Assembly: GCA_003731675.1 (NCBI GenBank)
Contig: RCNQ01000081.1
Coordinates: 1-6,341, forward strand
Reading direction: 5' to 3'
Source: Bacteroidetes/Chlorobi group bacterium ChocPot_Mid
GTDB lineage: Bacteria; Bacteroidota; Ignavibacteria; Kapaibacteriales; UBA2268
DNA: 6,341 nt
In this document: positions 1 to 6,341 of the stretch, in pieces
Numbering within the stretch: the first letter of the stretch is position 1
Layout of the letters: every line of letters begins with the position of its first letter
Translations under genes and position numbers: made by a program
The notes under the pieces: generated by a model
Told to the model about the DNA's origin: nothing
Databases searched by the model: none
The model's input: only the letters and a program-made list of their open reading frames with translations

Positions 1-993
1 TCTTAATTCATCATAAACGGCTTTTGAATAATAAGGTTTTTTAACACCTTTATTTTCTTTGGCATTTAAATATCTCATTTTACATAAAGTGGAATCTTTT
101 TTGAGCTTTGCCATTACTACATTGAAATCTTTATTCATTTTTATATCAGGCAATTGTTCTTTAATAAATCTTTTGACATCGCTCCATTCCTCAGTAAATA
201 GCTCTTTGTACATAGATTCTTCATCTATCTTAAATTTTTTGGCATTATTATCGGAAGTTAGATTAATATTACCTTGTAAATAATTAGAAACTACAATTAC
301 ATTTTCTGAAGTAGTTGAACTCTTTATAGCAGCGATTATATCAGCATTTTTTGTTCGGTTTTCGTTTACTAAATTCATTCTGAAATCAACAAAAATAGTT
401 TCTTCAATACCTAAATCATTTAAACTATTTGTAGAATCTACCAATTGTTGAATAAACTTAATTGTTTCTTTAGATGCTCCGGATAAAGCTGATTGATTCG
501 TAAGAAATTCAACAGGTGAAAATGGTTTTTTAAATCCAATAGGTAATAAAATCATATTCGATTCTGAAGCTAAATCAAGGTGAAAATGATTCAAAAGAAA
601 ATCTGAATAATATTTGATATTCTTTGTCAGCAACGAATACAAGATTACATCAATATTGTCTGAATAAAAATGTGCGACCTTACACCGATAATCATAAAGA
701 TTAATGATGCTCTCGTACACCGGAGCAAAGGAATTTCCTAATTGAGAACGTGCAAATTCCAAACATTCAGGAAAAATTTTAGTAGTACCATCTTTTTTAA
801 AAAGTTTAACTTTATGATGAAATTTATAAATATAGGCTTTTAATAAAAGTTCCCAAGCATTTATAACCAACAAGACGCAAACTTCATACCTGTAAGGAAA
901 AACAGGTTTGTTATGAATCTCAATTGCAGCGAATATTGTGGCTTTCGAGTTCTTTAATAAAGAAGTTGCTATTGGTGTTCTTCTATGTCTCAT
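1..993 (-). CDS. DUF3644 / HEPN-like protein, probable RNase (3' end cut by window edge)
   Basis: The frame is open from the ATG at 993-991 to base 1, giving 331 codons without a stop, so the C-terminus lies outside the window. The N-terminus (MRHRRTPIATSLL, then IEIHNKPVFPYRYE and INAWELLLKAY at about residues 25-54) matches my memory of DUF3644 proteins. The helical segment that follows contains R103-C-K-V-A-H108, an R-x4-H arrangement typical of HEPN domains, many of which are metal-independent RNases in toxins and phage-defence proteins. Residues 195-240 look like an alternating beta/alpha region. Residues 265-331 (W270, then R307-Y-L-N and a KKPYYSKAV stretch) look like a small DNA-binding or winged-helix-type module, which is inference. 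No signal peptide or membrane segment is evident, so it is probably cytoplasmic. The ATG overlaps the upstream stop by four bases and no Shine-Dalgarno is seen. Family assignment is fairly secure; RNase activity is not demonstrated. Confidence 0.85.
   Translation of the reverse strand, partial: MRHRRTPIATSLLKNSKATIFAAIEIHNKPVFPYRYEVCVLLVINAWELLLKAYIYKFHHKVKLFKKDGTTKIFPECLEFARSQLGNSFAPVYESIINLYDYRCKVAHFYSDNIDVILYSLLTKNIKYYSDFLLNHFHLDLASESNMILLPIGFKKPFSPVEFLTNQSALSGASKETIKFIQQLVDSTNSLNDLGIEETIFVDFRMNLVNENRTKNADIIAAIKSSTTSENVIVVSNYLQGNINLTSDNNAKKFKIDEESMYKELFTEEWSDVKRFIKEQLPDIKMNKDFNVVMAKLKKDSTLCKMRYLNAKENKGVKKPYYSKAVYDELR
990..993 (-). other. ATGA stop/start overlap between the RecD2-like and DUF3644 genes
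   Basis: The bases read ATGA on the minus strand: TGA at 992-990 ends the helicase and ATG at 993-991 starts the DUF3644 protein. Such four-base overlaps usually mean termination-reinitiation by the same ribosomes and balanced production of the two proteins. The upstream 20 bases are A/T-rich with no Shine-Dalgarno motif, which fits coupled reinitiation. Confidence 0.9.
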
Positions 994-3900
994 TTTATTA
1001 GCTGAATAATTGTTTCAATTTCTGGTATCGAAATTCCTTTATTCTTTGAATCATTCGTAATTATTAATGTGCCATTACTACCGACACCTTCGTCAATTGG
1101 TAGAATTTCGTTTTTCTTATACCAAACTAACTTTTCTTCCCAACGTTTTTTATATTCGCTATCCAATAATAAACCGCAATGTTCCCAATAGTAAATTCTA
1201 CCTTTTGAAGAAACTTCAATTGTAAAATCCGGATATTTTGTAACATTGTCAATAGTAAGCTCTTTCTCATATATAGGTTTTAAACCGAACTTCTTAAGCT
1301 GTTCGTAAATAATCAATTCGGATTTCGACCTAAATAATTTGTTATCGCTCGAAACGTGAATCAATCCTTCTTCTAAGAACTTACCCTGTATTTCTCTTGG
1401 TGTAGGTGCTTCAAATAGATTTGTAAGACGTTGTAGTGTTTCTGAATATAAATCGGAACTATATCTTCTTAAAGAAAGTAAATCATCTTGGTACAATACT
1501 ATGACCTTGTCCTTCTGTCTTGTAAGAGCAGTGTAAATTAATTCCCTTGACAAAATAAAGCATGGATTAGGAATAATTACGAAAGTTAATCCAAACTCAC
1601 TTCCCTGAGACTTATGGATAGTTAGTGCATAAGCCAATTCTATAGATGTTTCAGATTCTTCTCCAAAATCTCTATGGTTAAACGAATATTTATAACCTCT
1701 TTGTGTTGAAAATTCAATTTCAATATTTTGTGGTCTTCCACTAAAAGTATGAAATTTATTTTTAAATTGTCCAATTACAATACCTATTTCACCGTTTGCC
1801 AGATAATTATCACCATCTTGAGGATAGACTGTTTTTATATAACGGCTCTGATTTGCAACATTTATGACTTTGTCTCCATAAACGATTTGTTCAATTCCCA
1901 TTGGTTTAGGTAATTTGAACTTGGTATAAGAGTATTCAATGGTATCACTTTTAAAAGTTTTATGTATGTGCCTATTTAATGATTTTGTTCCCCAGAGCCT
2001 TTCTCTTACAGGAGTTAATATTTGCCAATTTTCAATTTTCTCAGCAGCACCTTTATTAAAATAAACCAAACCACCATTTACTGACGAACCACCCAATGAT
2101 AAATCGAAATTATGTTTGTCTTCAATCGAATTTAAATTCAAATTCTCAATAATTTTATCATTTAAAGATGTTAAAAAATCAACTTCATTTTTCCATTTGA
2201 CAAGGTGAATGTGCTTCTGATTAGGATTGATGAGTAATTCCTCGAAAATTTTATCTTCTCCAGGTTCAATTCTGTTACCACTGAATAATTCTGCAAAAGC
2301 TATATCGTGCCTATTTGTTCCTTTGTGTCTTCTTCTTATAGTTAATTCAGCATAGCCTTTTGAAACTTTTGGAAAAATATAGTCAGTGTTTTCAGGTTTT
2401 AATTTATTGATAATATCAACAAATGGTCTCCCAGTACCTATTGGAGGCAATTGTCGATGGTCGCCTACTAAAATTAAACGATTTACTCCTTCGAGACAAT
2501 TTAAAATTGACCCTAACATTTCTTCTGTCAACATAGAAGATTCATCAACAATGACTGTTTCAAATTCCTGGCAAAAATCTTCGTTTAATATTTCGTAGGA
2601 TTGCAAATTAATATTGTATCTTTTAAACTTGTAAAGAAATTGTGCAATTGTAAAAGCTCTAATATTAGCAACTTTAGTTGCTTGTTGCATTCTAACTCTT
2701 GCTTTTCCCGTTGGAGCTAAAAACAAAACACCACCTTTTCTAATAATATCCTGATTACAAAGTATATTTAAAAGAGTGGTTTTACCTGTTCCGGCAGCGC
2801 CTAACAAAACAGAAATTCTTGAATCTGCTAATTCTTTTAATACGACCGCTTTTTCTTCTCTTGCTTTTTTTTCGTTTTCGTCATTTATAACATCATTAAT
2901 ATCAAATTCTTTGTCCAGTAATACTTTCCAATTTATATTAATATTATGTCTTTCACCTGACAACAACTCTGTTACTTTGTTCCTAATGATTTCATCTACT
3001 TCAGTAATTCTATTAAGTTGATAGGCTGGTTTCCCATTTTTAAGTAAAGTATTATCTATTACCCCAATAAAATCTTCTTCAGAAATTTCAAATATAGTTC
3101 CATCAACATTACATGGAACAATTAACTTTAAATTCCTAATTTCTCTAACAAGGTCATCTCTGGATTTCAGTGAATGCCCTTGTAAACTTCCAAATTCTAA
3201 TTGCTGAATTGTTAAGGCTCTTATTCTTCTACTATCAACAGAGTCATTTATATTAGAAATTTCTGGTAGTAAAATTGATTTGGATTTATTCATTAAACCA
3301 ATATCAATAGTCCAGAAACTAACTCTGAATTGAGTTTTATTTAAAATTTCATAAATTAGATATGGATTTGCAAGTATTTCTTTATCACTAATACTTTCGA
3401 CAATTTGTTCTCTTTCCTCACTTACATACAATAGTTTAGCTTGCTCAATACTAATTTCAAATCTACTAATTAATTGCAATAATGCAATTCTATCTTTTTT
3501 ATTTTTATTATAAAGTTTCCATACCTTTTGATAGGTTAGTGTTATAAATTCGACTAAGTTCTTTGGTAAAACTTTAGTTGGTTCGTTAAACATTAACTCT
3601 ATTAAATCCCATGGATTTTCATCTTCACCAAGTTGATTCAAAATAGCTTGTGCAACAAAATGACCTTTATCTATTCCAAAGGCGGTTAGTGCTGAACCCA
3701 ACCCCGGATAATTCCCTCTTAATTTTTCAATTCTGTTTATTTCTTTATGAATCCATGCTGTAATACTGTCATGATTACTTCCGATATTAAATTCTTTTGC
3801 TTTTTCGATTGAATTAACACATTCAAGTAGAAGTTGAATGGCACTATCATTTGTTACATGTTCTGTGGCAAAGGAAAATTCGAGCCTTTTATCATCAGGT

Positions 3901-4694
3901 ACTAAAACTGCCAATTCAGCTGGGTCAAAGTCAGGATTATCCAGAGAATAAATAAGTGCATCATGATATGGCAAAAGAAAACCGTCTTCATTATTAGGTC
4001 TTATGCTATGATGTACCATGCGTTCCCAAATCATTGACCTTAAACCACCTTTAGAGCGATAATCGTATTCCAATCCATCATCAATTTGATTTATTTTCCC
4101 AACTCCAACTAATACCCTTTGAGAGCTTTCAATAAAAGGAACTCTTTTTGCGTAAAAAAATACAAGTGAATTGTTTATTTCTAAATGCTCGAAAAAAGTG
4201 TCGAGCATAACTTTATGATTATCGAATTGTTGAAGCCAATTAGTATTAAAGTTTAATTTTGGCTCTCTTGCTTGGTTATAATCTAAATCATATTGTTTAA
4301 CAACTGTTTCAATCTCATTTTTCATTAACCAAAGGTATGGAACAGCAGGAGCACTGTATTTCGGGAATAAAATTCGTGTATCTTTAAAATGACCATGAGT
4401 ATCGGGCGAGGTTTCGACGTATGGATGCTTAATTAACTTGTCAAAATTGAAATCAGCCATAAATGTTGCTCTTTCACCTACACAAACAGGATATTTATCT
4501 TGACTTAAATTTTCTAAGGATTGCCCTGCATTTTGTACTTCTATATCATCTTTTCTTTTCTCAGCACAATTCTTTAAAATTAAACATGCTCCATTATTTG
4601 ATGGATTCTGACAAATTGTTCCATTCCATTTATTATCATGCCATGGTACTCGGATAGATAGATGCCTCAAAGGATAGTTGGGATTCTTTTTCAT
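990..4694 (-). CDS. RecD2-like SF1 DNA helicase with N-terminal four-Cys region and C-terminal PD-(D/E)XK-like nuclease domain
   Basis: This 1,234-residue protein is predicted to be an ATP-dependent 5'-3' DNA helicase. Residues 1-130 form an extra N-terminal region (IRVPWHD at 14-20; Cys28, 37, 43, 71; HPY at 90-92). Residues 330-520 resemble the RecD2 helix-hairpin-helix part, with NPYLI near 443-447 and RIRA...GH near 490-507. The helicase core is complete: Walker A GAAGTGKTT 632-640, LAPTGKAR 659-666, DESSM 717-721, GDHRQLPPIG 744-753, LTPVRE...GTKSLNR 893-908, an SH3-like GDKVINVAN...NGEIGIV 940-973, TIHKSQGSEF 1025-1034, and YTALTRQK 1054-1061. The tail (E1126, YPDF 1154-1157, E1171-H1172) resembles a PD-(D/E)XK nuclease. 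A TTG at 4700-4698 would add two residues, but it lies only three bases from the AGG, so the ATG at 4694 is preferred. It is much longer than an ordinary RecD2 (about 700-850 residues). Function as a defence or repair helicase is inference. Confidence 0.95.
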   Translation of the reverse strand: MKKNPNYPLRHLSIRVPWHDNKWNGTICQNPSNNGACLILKNCAEKRKDDIEVQNAGQSLENLSQDKYPVCVGERATFMADFNFDKLIKHPYVETSPDTHGHFKDTRILFPKYSAPAVPYLWLMKNEIETVVKQYDLDYNQAREPKLNFNTNWLQQFDNHKVMLDTFFEHLEINNSLVFFYAKRVPFIESSQRVLVGVGKINQIDDGLEYDYRSKGGLRSMIWERMVHHSIRPNNEDGFLLPYHDALIYSLDNPDFDPAELAVLVPDDKRLEFSFATEHVTNDSAIQLLLECVNSIEKAKEFNIGSNHDSITAWIHKEINRIEKLRGNYPGLGSALTAFGIDKGHFVAQAILNQLGEDENPWDLIELMFNEPTKVLPKNLVEFITLTYQKVWKLYNKNKKDRIALLQLISRFEISIEQAKLLYVSEEREQIVESISDKEILANPYLIYEILNKTQFRVSFWTIDIGLMNKSKSILLPEISNINDSVDSRRIRALTIQQLEFGSLQGHSLKSRDDLVREIRNLKLIVPCNVDGTIFEISEEDFIGVIDNTLLKNGKPAYQLNRITEVDEIIRNKVTELLSGERHNININWKVLLDKEFDINDVINDENEKKAREEKAVVLKELADSRISVLLGAAGTGKTTLLNILCNQDIIRKGGVLFLAPTGKARVRMQQATKVANIRAFTIAQFLYKFKRYNINLQSYEILNEDFCQEFETVIVDESSMLTEEMLGSILNCLEGVNRLILVGDHRQLPPIGTGRPFVDIINKLKPENTDYIFPKVSKGYAELTIRRRHKGTNRHDIAFAELFSGNRIEPGEDKIFEELLINPNQKHIHLVKWKNEVDFLTSLNDKIIENLNLNSIEDKHNFDLSLGGSSVNGGLVYFNKGAAEKIENWQILTPVRERLWGTKSLNRHIHKTFKSDTIEYSYTKFKLPKPMGIEQIVYGDKVINVANQSRYIKTVYPQDGDNYLANGEIGIVIGQFKNKFHTFSGRPQNIEIEFSTQRGYKYSFNHRDFGEESETSIELAYALTIHKSQGSEFGLTFVIIPNPCFILSRELIYTALTRQKDKVIVLYQDDLLSLRRYSSDLYSETLQRLTNLFEAPTPREIQGKFLEEGLIHVSSDNKLFRSKSELIIYEQLKKFGLKPIYEKELTIDNVTKYPDFTIEVSSKGRIYYWEHCGLLLDSEYKKRWEEKLVWYKKNEILPIDEGVGSNGTLIITNDSKNKGISIPEIETIIQLIK
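2865..2872 (-). repeat. A8 homopolymer run inside the helicase gene
   Basis: Eight consecutive A on the coding strand (GAA AAA AAA G) encode part of a Glu/Lys-rich segment at about residues 608-610, some 20 residues before Walker A. Runs of this length can slip during replication or transcription. It could also arise simply from AT-rich Lys codon use, and the frame is intact here. Confidence 0.6.
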
Positions 4695-4700
4695 TAGCAA

Positions 4701-6341
4701 TTACCTTTCAGCTTTGATAGCAAATACTTGTTCTAAATCCTGAAACTTCTTAAAGCTGGATTGCTTCATGTACTTTTCCCAAACTTCTTGTTTAATATAC
4801 AACGGCTTGTATTTAATCTCAGGTTGGGCATTGTTTATATCAACACACCAAGTACCTAATCTTGTAATTTTCCTAATGTCGTCTAAATCTTCCCGACCTT
4901 TAGTTTCAATAATGAAAATTTCCTTTTCGGTTTTCTTAACAAAAAAGTCAGGGTAAAAATCGTGCAAATTACCATCTACTCCCTGATACTCAATTTTGAA
5001 ATTAAGGCTTTGGTAGTTCTTTGCAAAGGAAATAATATCTTGGCTATTTTCGAGAAATGCCGAAAATTCGAGTTCAAATCTACTATCACCGATAATTTTA
5101 TTGAAAATACTTTTTATCGGTTTCAGATATTCTTGATTATCAACAACAATAGGCTTAGCTTTTTTCAATGAAATGTAGCTCTTGATTTTCGCAGAACCTT
5201 TATCTTGAATTGTTAGGCTATTAATTGCCTTTTTGAAAGCTGTAAACAGTGTGTTTTTGGCTTCAATTTCCGATAAATTTCTTAATATCTGCGCATCTTC
5301 CAAGTTAACAACTTTTCCGAACAACTTACATTTAATAAATGTTTCAACTTTCGGATAGAGAATATTAAAACCGCTTACCAATCTTGATTCCTTTAAAATG
5401 GATTGAGTAAAGAAACCAACAACACTACGGTAATCCGGCACGGAATCCTGCAATTCAATCTTATGAGAAAAAATTCCATCAATATCATTGAAAATTATTT
5501 CTTTTAGTTCTTGTGCCGTAAAGGTTTTAAGTTTAACTGTTGTGAAATCCAACTTGTTTACATCAATATCTTCTAAATTTTTGTATTCCCGATAAATCCT
5601 CGGTGAAAGTATCGGCAACTGAATATCTAATTTATCTAAATCTTTCTTTTTATTGTCTGTATCAACTTCAATAATCAATGGATTTTTCGATTTGCTATTT
5701 GAATCCATTGGACGATAATCGAAATCGACACCTTCTGTTTTGATAGATTCTACAAACTCAATAAATGCAGGCGTTCCGACCACTACCAATTCTTCTTTTA
5801 AATTTTCAGTAGGGAACATTTTTCGTAAACCACGACCCAACGTTTGTTCAGGTAGAATCTTTGCAGCCGATTTATACGGTCTCAATCCAACGATAGTCAT
5901 AACATTGCGGACGTCCCAACCTTCTCTTAACATCATAACTGAAACAACAGCTTTATATGGCGAACTTTCTTTATCAATCGAATCTGCGGCTTTACGCAAT
6001 TCTTCAAGTTCTTCTTTACTTCTTTTATCTTTGGTACTCTCTGTAACTTCGCCACTCTTATTAGTATGAATAACTAAAACTGAATTTTTTAGTTCCGGGT
6101 AATTGAGTTCCAGATAATCTTTAGTTTCATCGGCTTCCTTAGTGTCATTGGTCATAATAAACAATATCGGAATAGTTTTGCTTTTAAGTTCATTATATTG
6201 TTTTTGCCATTCCTGAAAACCAAGTTCAATATATTCTCTATAACGTTCTGTAAACTTCGTAGAATTTTGTTCGTGTAGTTTGGCTCTGGAGGCTTCGTCA
6301 GGTAGTACAGGAGATTTAACGATATTTTGTCTAATTGCTTC
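4701..6341 (-). CDS. Type III restriction Res-like SF2 helicase-endonuclease (5' end cut by window edge)
   Basis: The frame is open from base 6341 to the TAA at 4703-4701, giving 546 visible residues; the N-terminal RecA domain with Walker A and DEAD/DEAH motifs must lie to the right. It begins with EAIRQNIVKSPVLPD, a linker typical of Res-type helicases. Helicase motif V (MMLREGWDVRNV, about residues 136-147) and motif VI (EQTLGRGLRKMF, 165-176, with arginine fingers) follow. After a 230-residue middle region comes an intact PD-(D/E)XK nuclease: E423/E425, YPDF with D465, and E479-T-K481-G. Res subunits of type III restriction enzymes translocate on and cut DNA next to a Mod methyltransferase; stand-alone relatives occur in defence islands. 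No Mod gene is in view, so a classical type III system cannot be confirmed. TTG or ATG codons near 6164 and 6155 lie inside the helicase domain and are not the true start. Confidence 0.93.
   Translation of the reverse strand, partial: EAIRQNIVKSPVLPDEASRAKLHEQNSTKFTERYREYIELGFQEWQKQYNELKSKTIPILFIMTNDTKEADETKDYLELNYPELKNSVLVIHTNKSGEVTESTKDKRSKEELEELRKAADSIDKESSPYKAVVSVMMLREGWDVRNVMTIVGLRPYKSAAKILPEQTLGRGLRKMFPTENLKEELVVVGTPAFIEFVESIKTEGVDFDYRPMDSNSKSKNPLIIEVDTDNKKKDLDKLDIQLPILSPRIYREYKNLEDIDVNKLDFTTVKLKTFTAQELKEIIFNDIDGIFSHKIELQDSVPDYRSVVGFFTQSILKESRLVSGFNILYPKVETFIKCKLFGKVVNLEDAQILRNLSEIEAKNTLFTAFKKAINSLTIQDKGSAKIKSYISLKKAKPIVVDNQEYLKPIKSIFNKIIGDSRFELEFSAFLENSQDIISFAKNYQSLNFKIEYQGVDGNLHDFYPDFFVKKTEKEIFIIETKGREDLDDIRKITRLGTWCVDINNAQPEIKYKPLYIKQEVWEKYMKQSSFKKFQDLEQVFAIKAER
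4704..4709 (-). promoter_or_regulatory. Shine-Dalgarno-like GAAAGG for the RecD2-like gene
   Basis: GAAAGG lies within the last codons of the Res-like gene, with nine bases between its final G and the ATG at 4694-4692. This spacing supports the ATG over the upstream TTG at 4700, which would have a gap of only three bases. It also implies that translation of the second gene is coupled to that of the first. Bacteroidota often do not depend on this motif, so it may be partly fortuitous. Confidence 0.5.

Noticed and set aside
59..283. Plus-strand open frame of 74 codons
   Set aside because: It is antisense to the DUF3644 coding frame, which shows family-like sequence; no independent support.
4695..4700. 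TTG at 4700 as start of the RecD2-like gene (1,236 residues)
   Set aside because: It directly abuts the upstream stop and leaves only three bases after the AGG; the ATG six bases later has normal spacing.
1728..5171. Other plus-strand open frames of 61-81 codons
   Set aside because: All are antisense to the two helicase genes and are hydrophobic, Ser/Leu-rich shadows of Lys/Glu/Asn-rich coding sequence.
5740..6069. Plus-strand open frame of 109 codons
   Set aside because: It lies antisense to conserved helicase motifs V and VI, has low-complexity Ser/Leu content and no recognisable domain; it is a shadow.
4701..6164. A separate 487-residue protein starting near 6164
   Set aside because: The frame continues upstream to 6341 with clear Res-type helicase sequence (EAIRQNIVKSPVLP), so this is an internal part of a longer truncated gene.
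1..6341. Hachiman or a classical type III restriction-modification system
   Set aside because: No HamA (DUF1837)-like protein and no Mod methyltransferase is visible; the partner genes here are RecD2-like and DUF3644. Flanking sequence could change this for type III.
1..6341. CRISPR array, tRNA, terminator hairpin or insertion sequence
   Set aside because: The window is coding throughout apart from six bases; I saw no regularly spaced repeats, tRNA-like folds, inverted repeats with T-tracts outside genes, or transposase motifs.

Overview
The window is AT-rich and entirely coding on the minus strand. Three genes read right to left: a type III restriction-like helicase-nuclease (cut by the right window edge), a 1,234-residue RecD2-like helicase with extra N- and C-terminal domains, and a DUF3644/HEPN-like protein (cut by the left window edge). 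Low GC, many Lys/Asn/Ile codons and the absence of a Shine-Dalgarno sequence before the last gene suggest Bacteroidota, but this is only an inference; no rRNA or marker gene is present.

Layout: 6341-4701 holds the last 546 codons of the SF2 helicase, with motifs V and VI and an intact C-terminal PD-(D/E)XK nuclease. After a 6-base gap, 4694-990 encodes the RecD2-like protein. It has an N-terminal region with four cysteines, a helix-hairpin-helix-like middle, a complete SF1 helicase core, and a C-terminal nuclease-like domain in which the usual E-x-K appears as E-H. Its TGA overlaps the ATG of the third gene (ATGA, 990-993). That gene starts with a DUF3644-type N-terminus carrying an R-x4-H HEPN motif and stays open to base 1.

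The near-zero spacing indicates one transcript and probably translational coupling. No promoter, terminator, RNA gene, CRISPR array, insertion sequence or att site is visible, and no non-coding stretch is longer than 6 bases. Two helicase-nuclease fusions next to a predicted HEPN RNase is the kind of content seen in anti-phage defence islands. The best reading is a multi-gene nucleic-acid-targeting defence module in which DNA recognition and processing by the two helicases may be linked to RNA cleavage by the HEPN protein. The defence role is inferred from domain content, not shown. I cannot assign the set to a named system, and the genes beyond both edges (in particular a possible Mod methyltransferase) would decide whether it is an extended type III restriction system.
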